From NCBI GenBank assembly GCA_027068975.1, contig JALXFN010000119.1, positions 1-44,914 of the forward strand: 44,914 bases of DNA, given 5' to 3'. The notes beneath the pieces are model-generated. The model did no database searches. It was given only the letters and a program-made list of their open reading frames with translations, and was not told the origin of the DNA. Positions within the stretch are counted from its first letter, which is position 1. Every line of letters starts with the position of its first letter. The stretch is from Campylobacteraceae bacterium (GTDB taxonomy: Bacteria > Campylobacterota > Campylobacteria > Campylobacterales > Sulfurovaceae). Positions 16,017 to 23,803 of the stretch are shown in pieces. The translations under genes and the position numbers were made by a program.

Positions 16017-16126
16017 CGTAGGTGTTGACCATGTCACACGCCAAATCTTGGTTTGAATTTTATGGAAATTAAAAATTTAAATGTATGCGATGTTTGGTTT
16101 TGTCGTGTGACATGGTCACACCTACG
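16017..16126. repeat. Paired inverted REP element (REPIN-like)
   Basis: Two inverted copies of the same unit: left arm 16017-16040 and right arm 16104-16126, identical except for one extra T in the left arm. Each unit is C-GTAG followed by a hairpin GTGTGAC, loop CAT, GTCACAC and a final G. The spacer of 63 bases is A/T-rich with further partial complementarity (CCAAAT near the left arm, TTTGG near the right arm). Inverted REP pairs of this kind form long hairpins and are typical units of RAYT-driven dispersal. It sits at the right end of the island between brnA and the DUF2237 gene. No RAYT gene is in this window. Confidence 0.75.
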
Positions 16127-16203
16127 AAAATGTTTTACAAATTAATTTCTTTTTTAGATTTTTGAAGGTATAACTCTTGAATTTAGTAGAATAAAGGATA
16201 GAT

Positions 16204-16578
16204 ATGTTTAAACCTCTTAATGTTTTTGGAGAACCCTTAAAACCGTGTAGCAAAGACCCCGTAACAGGATTTTATAGAGATGGTTCGTGTAACTCTGGCA
16301 TGGATAACCCTGCATTACATACCATTTGTATTTTAGCAACAGAGGAGTTTTTAGAGTATTCTAAAAAAGTAGGTAATGACCTCTCTACACCCATGCCACA
16401 GTATGGTTTTTTAGGTGTAAAAGCTGGAGAAAAATGGTGTTTGGCAGCAGGAAATTTTTATAGAGCTATGAAACATGGAAAAGCACCTAAAGTCTTTTTA
16501 GAGTCAACTCATCAAGTTATTTTAGAACATATCCCTTTGGAAACATTAGAAAAGTTTGCCGTTGAGCAAGAAAGTTAA
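16204..16578 (+). CDS. DUF2237 family protein
   Basis: A 124-residue cytoplasmic protein that matches the DUF2237 family across its length: NVFGEPLKPCSKDPVTGFYRDG at the start, CNSGMDNPALHTICILATEEFL, GDDLSxPxPQYGFxGxKxG-like DLSTPMPQYGFLGVKAG, and GEKWCLAAGNFYRAMKHG with APKVFLESTH. Family length is about 120 residues. Its biochemical role is unknown; conserved Cys, Asp and His residues suggest a binding or enzymatic site. RBS AAAGGAT precedes the ATG. It marks the return to chromosomal-backbone gene content right of the island. Confidence 0.9.
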   Translation: MFKPLNVFGEPLKPCSKDPVTGFYRDGSCNSGMDNPALHTICILATEEFLEYSKKVGNDLSTPMPQYGFLGVKAGEKWCLAAGNFYRAMKHGKAPKVFLESTHQVILEHIPLETLEKFAVEQES

Positions 16579-16584
16579 GTTTTC

Positions 16585-16959
16585 CTATTTTCCAAACTTC
16601 TTAGCTATGGCTCTAATCTCATCATCGGACAATTGAGCTGTTTGCCATGACATAAGGGGGTTCATGTCTCCCTCTACAGAGTTGTATTTGTAGTTAAAAA
16701 GGGTGGCTTCTATGTACTCTTTTGTCATTTCACTCACAATATTTGACATACCCATTGCAGGTTTTTCAAAGTTTAGACCGTGGCAACCTACACAGTTGTC
16801 GGTATTGACCTCAATATCTATATTTTCAGTTATATTATAATCATTAGAAAGGTTCATATCTTTTGTGTTATTTATATCAGCAGAGTTGTTGTTTTCATCT
16901 GCAAAACTATTGAGTGAAAATAGAGTGAGTAGGAGGGGTATTATTATTGTTAGTTTCAT
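16585..16959 (-). CDS. Periplasmic class I cytochrome c (c553-like)
   Basis: A 124-residue exported protein: signal peptide about 1-20 (LTLFSLNSFADE), an Asn/Asp-rich linker of about 35 residues, then a monoheme cytochrome c domain with the heme-attachment motif CVGCH and a candidate axial Met in GDMNPLMSW. It would carry electrons in the periplasm between quinol-oxidising complexes and a terminal oxidase or reductase. The linker is an unusual low-complexity extension. GAAGGAAG precedes the ATG on the minus strand. It converges with the DUF2237 gene, six bases apart. Confidence 0.88.
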   Translation of the reverse strand: MKLTIIIPLLLTLFSLNSFADENNNSADINNTKDMNLSNDYNITENIDIEVNTDNCVGCHGLNFEKPAMGMSNIVSEMTKEYIEATLFNYKYNSVEGDMNPLMSWQTAQLSDDEIRAIAKKFGK

Positions 16960-17070
16960 TTTCTTCCTTCCATTTATGGGGTTATTGCTTAAAGACTAGT
17001 ATATTTAAAACTGCTTCAAATACTCCTTAAGTAGATATCACTCAAATTTTAACTTCTCATTAGATACATT

Positions 17071-17079
17071 TGCTATAAT
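17071..17079 (+). promoter_or_regulatory. Extended -10 promoter for the polyprenyl synthase-hemA operon
   Basis: TGCTATAAT after a T-run, 75 bases before the GTG at 17154. It matches the extended -10 form seen before several genes here; no -35 is evident. Confidence 0.55.
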
Positions 17080-17153
17080 CATTGACTTAATTAACCAAAG
17101 AAAATATAGATTAATATTTTTTATAATTTTTATAATTAAAAAGGACAAAATAG

Positions 17154-18050
17154 GTGATAAATGCTGTAGAGAGAAAGATAGAACAGTATATTGCTGAGCT
17201 AGATGACAGATATGTGTCGTTACTCTATCGAAACTTACCACATGGAAAACGACTGAGAACAAAGTTAATTTTGAAGATTGCTGGTAGTGACTTGAAAGTA
17301 GTTAAAACTGCTGCAACTGTCGAGATGATACATGCAGCAAGTCTGCTTCATGATGATGTGATAGATGATGCCAATACTCGAAGAGGTAAAGTCTCAGTTA
17401 ATGCCAGTGAAGGTAATAAAACAGCCATTATGATAGGAGATATACTCTACTCAAAAGCCTTTTTTGAGTTGACAAGTATATCACCAGAGGTTGCAAAAGT
17501 GGTCTCTAATGCTGTTGTTCAATTGAGTCTAGGAGAGTTGGCTGATGTAGAACTCTCTAAAAAGTTCCATACTAACCGTGATGCTTACTTAAAAATGCTT
17601 TATCAAAAGACAGCTTCACTTATGGAAGCCAGTGCAGAAGCAGCAGCTATTTTAGTAGGGAAACCACGTGAACCCTATAGAACTTATGGTCGTAGTTTGG
17701 GTATTGCTTTTCAGATGATAGATGATATTTTAGATATCACTGCAGACAGCCAAACCCTTGGAAAACCAGCTCTTCATGATTTTGTAGAGGGAAAAGTAAC
17801 CTTACCCTACATGTACTTGTATGAGGTGTTAGCAGAAGAAGATAGAGCGTACTTAGTCTCACTGCATCGTAAAAGACTAAGTGCCGATGAAGCCTTGTGG
17901 ATAAAATCTGCTATGAAAAAGTTTAATATTATAGAGAAATCATATGCAGAAGCTAAAGAGCTTATTTTAGAAGCGATAGAGTTGATGGAGTCTTTGGGTG
18001 AAAAAGATTTGTCAAACATAGCCAAAGCGATGATAGAAAGAGAGTTCTAA
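17154..18050 (+). CDS. ispB: Polyprenyl diphosphate synthase (IspB/IspA type)
   Basis: A 298-residue trans-prenyltransferase that condenses isopentenyl diphosphate units onto an allylic diphosphate to make the side chain of menaquinone. The first aspartate-rich motif DDVIDD (67-72) with following RRG and the second motif MIDDILDI (about 190) are both present, as is GKRLRTKLI (31-39) for diphosphate binding. Chain length cannot be read from sequence with certainty; octaprenyl is typical for this position. GTG start with AAGGA upstream. hemA starts one base after the stop, so the two are co-transcribed; this pairing is common in Campylobacterota. Confidence 0.92.
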   Translation: MINAVERKIEQYIAELDDRYVSLLYRNLPHGKRLRTKLILKIAGSDLKVVKTAATVEMIHAASLLHDDVIDDANTRRGKVSVNASEGNKTAIMIGDILYSKAFFELTSISPEVAKVVSNAVVQLSLGELADVELSKKFHTNRDAYLKMLYQKTASLMEASAEAAAILVGKPREPYRTYGRSLGIAFQMIDDILDITADSQTLGKPALHDFVEGKVTLPYMYLYEVLAEEDRAYLVSLHRKRLSADEALWIKSAMKKFNIIEKSYAEAKELILEAIELMESLGEKDLSNIAKAMIEREF

Positions 18051-18051
18051 A

Positions 18052-19353
18052 ATGTCCTACCAAGTTGTCTCATTTAACCATAAAAACTGTGAACAAGAGA
18101 GCAGAGAGAAGTTAGCCTTTACTTTAGATGAACAGAAAGTAATGCTAGAGAAGTTAACAGGTTTTGACTTTATAGATGAGGCATATATTGTCTCTACTTG
18201 TAATAGAGTTGAGATTGTTATTGCCACACGAGATAATTTTTCTAGTTATCATGCTATTTTAGGGCTTTTAAGTCTAAAGTCTGGTTTGAGTTTTTATGAG
18301 TTAAAGAAGATGGATGGACGTTATGATGATGCTGCTGCTATTTTTCATATCTTCTCGGTGGTCTCCTCTTTGGAGTCACTGGTCATTGGTGAGTCACAAA
18401 TAACAGGTCAGGTAAAAGAGGCATACCGTTTCTCTTTTCATAATAAGACAGCTGGTAAAAAACTTAACAGAGTCATCTCTTATGCTGTAAAGTGTGCAGC
18501 AGAAGTGCGTAATGTTACCAATATTTCTCGTTATCCTCTCTCTATTGCTTCGGTGGCTGTAACACAAGCTCATAAGATTTATGGTGATAATATATCAGGT
18601 ATGGTAGCCGTCATTATTGGGGCTGGTGATATGGGAATGATAGCTGCTAAAAATCTTTTACGTTTAGATTGTGATGTACTGCTTTTAGGACGTAATAGAG
18701 AAAAGTTAGAGGAAAAAGCAAAAGAGTTGGGTGAAAACGTTTGGATTGATACTATGGATAATCTCCATAAATATATCAACAGATACAGACTGCTCTTTTC
18801 GGCTACTTCAGCAAAAGGTACGATTATAGACTCATCAATGATTGAAAATGACAACCTAGATAGAGTCTGGTTTGATATGGCGATTCCAAGAGATATTGAT
18901 GATATGGGTTTAGAGAAACTACAACTTTTTAGAATAGATGACCTAAAGGCGATATCAAAAGAGAACTATGCTTTAAAAGAGGAACAGGCAATTAGAGCTG
19001 TTGATATTGTAGAAAAGTATAGAGATGAGTTTTTTAAATGGTTACGAAAACTCTCCATAGAGCCTGTTATAAAAGAGATGAGGTTACAAGCAAAGTCCTC
19101 TATAGAAAAAGAGCTAGAACGAGCTATTAAGAAGAAGTTTGTACCAAAAGAGTACAAAGAGAATATGGAAAAAATGGCAGAGCAGATGTTTAATAGATTT
19201 CTGCATGACGCTACACAAAATTTACGTCAATGTTCATCGGAGTCAAACTCTATTAAACGTGTTGATGCTATAAAAGATATATTTAAAATAACTACCGATG
19301 ATGTTAATGCTTCAAAGTATAAAAAAGAACATCATGTTAAGGGGTATGAGTAG
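18052..19353 (+). CDS. hemA: Glutamyl-tRNA reductase HemA
   Basis: A 433-residue enzyme of the C5 pathway: it reduces glutamyl-tRNA(Glu) to glutamate-1-semialdehyde with NADPH, the committed step of heme synthesis. Cys50 within STCNRVEI is the catalytic nucleophile; GESQITGQVKEAY (about 112-124) and the NADPH loop IIGAGDMG (about 188-195) are intact, and the C-terminal dimerisation helices follow (EKYRDEFFKWLRKL onward). Length is normal. It overlaps nothing and follows the polyprenyl synthase by one base. A hairpin lies directly after the stop (19354-19373). Confidence 0.97.
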   Translation: MSYQVVSFNHKNCEQESREKLAFTLDEQKVMLEKLTGFDFIDEAYIVSTCNRVEIVIATRDNFSSYHAILGLLSLKSGLSFYELKKMDGRYDDAAAIFHIFSVVSSLESLVIGESQITGQVKEAYRFSFHNKTAGKKLNRVISYAVKCAAEVRNVTNISRYPLSIASVAVTQAHKIYGDNISGMVAVIIGAGDMGMIAAKNLLRLDCDVLLLGRNREKLEEKAKELGENVWIDTMDNLHKYINRYRLLFSATSAKGTIIDSSMIENDNLDRVWFDMAIPRDIDDMGLEKLQLFRIDDLKAISKENYALKEEQAIRAVDIVEKYRDEFFKWLRKLSIEPVIKEMRLQAKSSIEKELERAIKKKFVPKEYKENMEKMAEQMFNRFLHDATQNLRQCSSESNSIKRVDAIKDIFKITTDDVNASKYKKEHHVKGYE

Positions 19354-19373
19354 AGTACAATTATTGTTGTGCT
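19354..19373 (+). terminator. Hairpin after hemA, possible terminator
   Basis: AGTACAAT, loop TATT, GTTGTGCT forms an 8-bp stem with two G-T pairs, starting at the base after the hemA stop. No T-run follows, so efficiency is doubtful. It lies between convergent genes. Confidence 0.4.
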
Positions 19374-19408
19374 ACTGATATTTCAAATCATCTCTCCATT
19401 TATTATTT

Positions 19409-22249
19409 TTACCGTCTTCGACGTGCTTTTCTTTCTCCGTTAGAGCCATTTGAACCATTACCACCATTTCTAGCACCTCTGTTGTTGCCTCTGCTTCCTC
19501 TTCGTCCTTTGGTAAAACAGGCATCACAGATGGAAAATCGGTAGGTGAAGTCTAGGCTTTTTCCACATCGGCTACATTTTTTTACAAAGTTTCCTTGTTT
19601 TAGTGAGGCTTCTATGAAGTTATTTAGGCGTACTCTGGCCTGTAGGGCTTTTTCTACTTGTGGGAAGAGTTCAGTAAATTTAAATGAGAGCCATAGGTAA
19701 AGTGAAATCTCTCGTACTCTATCTTCGGCATTGAGCATCATTTCATTGGTTTGGGCGTACTTTGGTAGGTCTCTTGGGGGGATGTACTCAACGGTTGAAC
19801 CTGCCTCTATCTGTTTGATGTAACGGTGAAATACCGACTCAATGTATGGTGACGATATGGAAGCAGGGGCACAAGCTAAGTGAAAACGTGTTTTTAGGTC
19901 TAAGTGGTACTCATCTACAATGGCTGCAATCTCTAGCATTGAGTCAATGTTGGCAGCGATAAAAGGACCTTCAAACTCCATGTTTTCTGCAAAAAAGTTT
20001 AAGATGATTGAGAGGTTCTCTGTCTCTAAAATTTCACCTATGAGCATGACATGTTCTAAACTTGCCATAACTGAGACGGGAAGTTCTAAACTAGGAAGAG
20101 GTTGGTAAAACTTAGAGCTAATGGTCTCTAAACATTTTTCATCTAAAGCACCAATGTACCCAACCTCTTCTAAACCATAACGACCTGCACGACCTGAGAT
20201 TTGGGCTACTTCTGTAGGGAGGAGTTCTCTTCTTCTTAAGCCGTCAAATTTGTTGTCTTTTGAGAAGAGTAGGGTTTTGATAGGAAGGTTTAGACCCATG
20301 GCAATGGCATCGGTAGCGACGAGTATTTCTGATTTTCCCTCTCTAAAACGTCTGGCCTCTTCTCTTCTTACTTCGGGGGAGAGGTTTCCGTAGACTACCG
20401 AAACTTCATAGCGTTGAGAGAGTTGCTGTCGTAAACCTAAAACATCTCGTCTTGAAAATGCTACAATGGCAGTCCCTGCTTCTATCTGTTTAATAGGGGT
20501 AGGTTGGGAGAGAAGTTTAAGTTCATTTTTACGTTCAAAATTTATGACAGTTAGTGGCTCGTCTAAGTACTCACACAGCTCTGTAACAGCGTCTAAAACA
20601 TCAGCTGAACCTGTAAGTATAACTTTTTTAGCAGGAACACCTATGAGTGCATTTGCCCATGCCCAACCACGGTCACGGTCGCTTATCATCTGTATTTCAT
20701 CTATAACACAGACATCTACATCTACTGTACTGTTCATCATCTCTATGGTAGAGCTTATATGGGTAGACTCCTCATCTATAATCTCCTCTTCACCTGTAAT
20801 GAGTGAAACCCCCACACCTTTAGCTTTGAGGTTTTCATACCCCTCTAGTGCTAAAAGACGTAGTGGAGCAAGGTAATAACCTGTGTCGGCATCTTCTAAT
20901 GCCTTGAGTGCTTCATAGGTTTTACCCGAGTTGGTAGGACCCACATGAAAGAAAATTTCACGGTTAAGTAATCTTGCCAAAGGGAAAAGGTTTTTGAAGT
21001 CGCGAATGGTTTTAGCCAACAGCTCCTCTTTTCTCTTTTTCTCTTTTAAAGGGCGAATATGCTCCATAAAGTGGTAAATGATTCGGCGTTTTACTTTTTC
21101 TTTGATTTTTAAATTTAAAGAAGCCGAAACTTGTGGTTCTATAAATTGTAAAATATACTTATGCACAACCTCATCTTCTAACTCTAAACCCTCTGAAAGT
21201 TTAAAGAGTTCTTCTTCTAAATTGTGTATGGTTAGCTCAAAATGTGCTTTCATCTCATTTTTAATACGTGAAATGTCTTTTTTTATGGGAAGTACTTCTT
21301 CTTTCCAAATGTTATGTAAAAGTAGCTGTCGCCCATAAGAAGCGACAACAGTATAGGGTAGCTTTTTCCCATATAGCTCATATGTTTTATCTTTTGCTAC
21401 AACAAAATTATTACCTTGCATGGTGACTCGATAGTCAGGGTCGAGTAACAAAATAATCTCTTTTACTATACTGAGTGGAATATCTATCTCATAAAAATCA
21501 TCTTCTGGAGGCATGGAGCGTATAAGGTTTATAATTTCAGGTTCTGAGAGGTATTTATGTTCTTTGTTTACTCTCTCTAAAAAGAGTTCTATCTCCTCTT
21601 TTTTCATAGAAATAGAAGCATCTTTTAGAGCTTCTAGGGTCTTATGAATGAGTTTATCATCTTCATTTAAAAGTAGATTGTTCTCTATGCTTGTGGTAGT
21701 GGTTAGGAGTGATTTGTAGAAAGTTTCCTCATTCATGGCAAATTCATAAGAGTAATAAAATTCCATCTCTGAAAGTGAGTTGAACTCTACGTCTACTCTT
21801 TTTTCCCAAAGTTTCATACGTTTTTGTTGGCGTAGATAGTTGAGTTTATTAGCAATTTTCTCTTCAGTAATTTTGTTAAGCTTAGTATCTATAAAGGCTG
21901 AGAGTATAAGTTGCTCCTCTTCCTTGGTGTGTTCATAATCTCCAAGTAGTGAAACAATATGCGTCACTTTGTCATGTTCATCCGATTTGGCAACTTTTAC
22001 GGTCATTTGGTCTAGGTAGTTTACAACAGATAGTCTAAAGTTGGTATTGCCCTCTGACCATGCTTGACGTAAGGCTCGAACCATCTCTTTTTTAGTGAGC
22101 ATCGAAACTTTTAGGTCTAGTAGCATGGTAAGTTCTACCAAAACATCTTCACTTAAATGTTGGATACCTTCGTCAAAAGGTTCACCATTCATTAACTCTT
22201 TGATTTTGTTATTTATTTTAATTGATTGTTTTTTCTTTTTTTTTGCCAT
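19409..22249 (-). CDS. Suv3-like superfamily 2 RNA/DNA helicase with zinc ribbon and RG-rich tail
   Basis: A 946-residue helicase. The N-terminal 425 residues are helical and family-specific. The ATPase core follows: FHVGPTNSGKTYEALK (motif I), DEIQ box in VCVIDEIQMISD (motif II), LTGSAD (III), VYGNLSPEVRREEARRF, VATDAIAMGLNLP (V) and QISGRAGRYG (VI). This set matches Suv3, the helicase of the mitochondrial RNA degradosome. After it come a four-cysteine zinc ribbon (CSRCGKSL ... CDACF) and a Gly/Arg/Asn-rich tail (GRRGSRGNNRGARNGG) typical of RNA binding. Likely role: RNA unwinding in decay or maturation. Codons 3-7 are all Lys, encoded by A9-G-A6, a possible slippage site. RBS on the minus strand is weak. 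Confidence 0.85.
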   Translation of the reverse strand: MAKKKKKQSIKINNKIKELMNGEPFDEGIQHLSEDVLVELTMLLDLKVSMLTKKEMVRALRQAWSEGNTNFRLSVVNYLDQMTVKVAKSDEHDKVTHIVSLLGDYEHTKEEEQLILSAFIDTKLNKITEEKIANKLNYLRQQKRMKLWEKRVDVEFNSLSEMEFYYSYEFAMNEETFYKSLLTTTTSIENNLLLNEDDKLIHKTLEALKDASISMKKEEIELFLERVNKEHKYLSEPEIINLIRSMPPEDDFYEIDIPLSIVKEIILLLDPDYRVTMQGNNFVVAKDKTYELYGKKLPYTVVASYGRQLLLHNIWKEEVLPIKKDISRIKNEMKAHFELTIHNLEEELFKLSEGLELEDEVVHKYILQFIEPQVSASLNLKIKEKVKRRIIYHFMEHIRPLKEKKRKEELLAKTIRDFKNLFPLARLLNREIFFHVGPTNSGKTYEALKALEDADTGYYLAPLRLLALEGYENLKAKGVGVSLITGEEEIIDEESTHISSTIEMMNSTVDVDVCVIDEIQMISDRDRGWAWANALIGVPAKKVILTGSADVLDAVTELCEYLDEPLTVINFERKNELKLLSQPTPIKQIEAGTAIVAFSRRDVLGLRQQLSQRYEVSVVYGNLSPEVRREEARRFREGKSEILVATDAIAMGLNLPIKTLLFSKDNKFDGLRRRELLPTEVAQISGRAGRYGLEEVGYIGALDEKCLETISSKFYQPLPSLELPVSVMASLEHVMLIGEILETENLSIILNFFAENMEFEGPFIAANIDSMLEIAAIVDEYHLDLKTRFHLACAPASISSPYIESVFHRYIKQIEAGSTVEYIPPRDLPKYAQTNEMMLNAEDRVREISLYLWLSFKFTELFPQVEKALQARVRLNNFIEASLKQGNFVKKCSRCGKSLDFTYRFSICDACFTKGRRGSRGNNRGARNGGNGSNGSNGERKARRRR

Positions 22250-22365
22250 GAGCTGTTTGATTCTTTATATAAGTTATTGTTTTTATTATAGCATTTAATG
22301 ATTACAAACAAATAATCAACAATTATTAGTTATTCTAGTTTTTTTAAATAAAGGAATACACTATA

Positions 22366-23103
22366 ATGAAAAATATTTTATTAACAACATTAATTTTGAC
22401 CAATGTGACTTTAGCAACTGAAAATTATTTAGGAATGTACTCAACAAAAATCGATAAAAAAGAGTTAAAAGATAAATATTGTAAAAACAATATAAAAGGT
22501 GATGAGTTTTGTATGGACTATACATTGACCTATCCTATAGTTTTAAAGAGTGATAATATAGAGTTAAAAAAGTCTATGGACAAAATAGTAGAAGAGAAAA
22601 TAGGAAGATTTAAAAAATTAAATGCTAAAAATAGGGTATTGACGCTTTTAAGTGATGAACCTGATTTAACATGGTCATGGGAAGATAGAACAGAGATTAA
22701 ACTTTATGCTACCACCAAAAAAAGTTTTACTTTGGCCATTATAAATTACAACTATAGTGGTGGGGCTCATGCCAATAGAACCATTGAGTATGAAAACTAT
22801 ACTATTGAAAATGGTAAAAAGCTAGAGATGAAAGATATATTTATAGAAGGATACTCAAGTCAGTTAAGATTTATAGCAAATAAGTTTTATAGAGAAGAGA
22901 ATAAGCTATTGCCAAATGAGAGTTTAACTAAAATAGGCTGGTATGGAGATAACTTTGTTCTCTCTGATAATTTTGCTATTACAACAAAAGGTTTAGAATT
23001 TCTTTATAATCCTTATGAGATAAAACCGCATATTGCAGGTATAACCACATTTCTTTTGCCTTATGATAAAATCACATCTATTATGAAAAGTAGTGATAAA
23101 TAG
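22366..23103 (+). CDS. Exported DUF3298/DUF4163 (RsiV-like) domain protein
   Basis: A 245-residue protein with a short signal peptide (cleavage near TLAT-EN). The middle carries the DUF4163-like pattern (MDYTLTYPIV), NYSGGAHANRTIEYENY, and the C-terminal part has the DUF3298 signature in LEFLYNPYEIKPHIAGITTFLLPYDK. Extracytoplasmic domains of this type occur in RsiV anti-sigma factors, where they bind lysozyme, and in many free periplasmic proteins of unknown role. Three cysteines near the N-terminus may form a disulfide. RBS AAAGGAA. Stands alone between the helicase and rpmH. Confidence 0.85.
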   Translation: MKNILLTTLILTNVTLATENYLGMYSTKIDKKELKDKYCKNNIKGDEFCMDYTLTYPIVLKSDNIELKKSMDKIVEEKIGRFKKLNAKNRVLTLLSDEPDLTWSWEDRTEIKLYATTKKSFTLAIINYNYSGGAHANRTIEYENYTIENGKKLEMKDIFIEGYSSQLRFIANKFYREENKLLPNESLTKIGWYGDNFVLSDNFAITTKGLEFLYNPYEIKPHIAGITTFLLPYDKITSIMKSSDK

Positions 23104-23138
23104 TATAAGATATAGCGTTTATTTAAGGGAGTTTGAGG

Positions 23139-23144
23139 TAAAAT
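23139..23144 (+). promoter_or_regulatory. Candidate -10 for the rpmH-rnpA operon
   Basis: TAAAAT 66 bases before the rpmH ATG, in the only gap upstream of the operon. A short CTCTT-TTAAGAG inverted repeat lies between it and the gene. The call is weak. Confidence 0.35.
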
Positions 23145-23209
23145 CTCGTTTCAATTTAATGCCTGACTCTTTTAAGAGGGGTAAATACTAATAAGGATGG
23201 TTATCAGTT

Positions 23210-23344
23210 ATGAAAAGAACTTTTCAACCCCATAACACACCAAGAAAAAGAACTCACGGATTTAGAACAAGAATGAAAACTAAAAACGGACGTAAAGTTA
23301 TCTCTGCTAGAAGAGCAAAAGGTAGAAAAAGATTAGCAGTTTAA
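23210..23344 (+). CDS. rpmH: 50S ribosomal protein L34
   Basis: A 44-residue, strongly basic protein with the exact length and pattern of L34: [19 protein letters not shown] at the start and [14 protein letters not shown] at the end. It is a structural protein of the large ribosomal subunit. AAGGATGG upstream is the RBS. The 3' end of the gene overlaps the beginning of rnpA in another frame, the classical rpmH-rnpA coupling. Confidence 0.98.
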   Translation: MKRTFQPHNTPRKRTHGFRTRMKTKNGRKVISARRAKGRKRLAV

Positions 23345-23673
23345 AACATTTTTGTAGTCTTAAAACTACTAAAGAGTTTAATCGAGTTTATAAAAACTCT
23401 AAAACTGTCCATACTTCACAATTTGTACTCTTTTATCAAGCTTCTGATAATGAGTATAAAGTTGGGATTGTTGCCAGCAAAAAAGTTGGTAATGCAGTCC
23501 ATCGAAATAGAGCAAAGCGACTTCTTCGTGCTCATTTCTTAAACTCTATCGAAAATTTAAAAACAGGTCGATATATCTTGGTTGCTAAGCCAAATTTACT
23601 CACAGATGAGTATAATAAAACTAGCAAAGAATTTTTTAATGCTTTAAAACGTTTAAAAGTTATTAAACTATGA
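23332..23673 (+). CDS. rnpA: Ribonuclease P protein component, non-canonical start
   Basis: About 113 residues in the third frame, ending TGA 23671-23673. The RnpA pattern is clear: [15 protein letters not shown] near the N-terminus, [22 protein letters not shown] with the RNR signature, LLRAHF, then [10 protein letters not shown] and a helical end. RnpA is the basic cofactor that helps the RNase P RNA bind and process pre-tRNA leaders. No ATG, GTG or TTG exists in frame between the upstream stop (23323-23325) and the conserved region, so an ATT at 23332, inside rpmH, is the most likely start; coupling to rpmH would aid it. The start is uncertain, the gene is not. Confidence 0.9.
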   Translation: MSSLKHFCSLKTTKEFNRVYKNSKTVHTSQFVLFYQASDNEYKVGIVASKKVGNAVHRNRAKRLLRAHFLNSIENLKTGRYILVAKPNLLTDEYNKTSKEFFNALKRLKVIKL

Positions 23674-23690
23674 TATTTTTAAACACATTT

Positions 23691-23699
23691 TGATATAAT
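23691..23699 (+). promoter_or_regulatory. Extended -10 promoter for yidC
   Basis: TGATATAAT preceded by a T-run, in the 130-base gap between rnpA and yidC. The gap has no ORF; in particular there is no yidD, which often occupies this position in bacteria. Confidence 0.55.
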
Positions 23700-23803
23700 C
23701 TACAGATAATTTTAAATATAATTCTTAAAATATTAATATAATTTAACATGAGTAAAAAGTAAATAAATTAATATTGTAAAGAAATTAGAAAAGGCAATCT
23801 CTA

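Noticed and set aside
16017-16126. CRISPR-like repeat
   Set aside because: Only two copies, inverted and each hairpin-forming; no regular array or cas genes. A REP pair explains it.
20466-20876. 136-codon plus-strand ORF within the Suv3-like helicase gene
   Set aside because: Fully inside a strong helicase coding region, Ser-rich antisense composition, no family resemblance.
23674-23803. yidD or a degenerate copy between rnpA and yidC
   Set aside because: The stretch is too short and shows no YidD-like cysteine/proline pattern in any frame.
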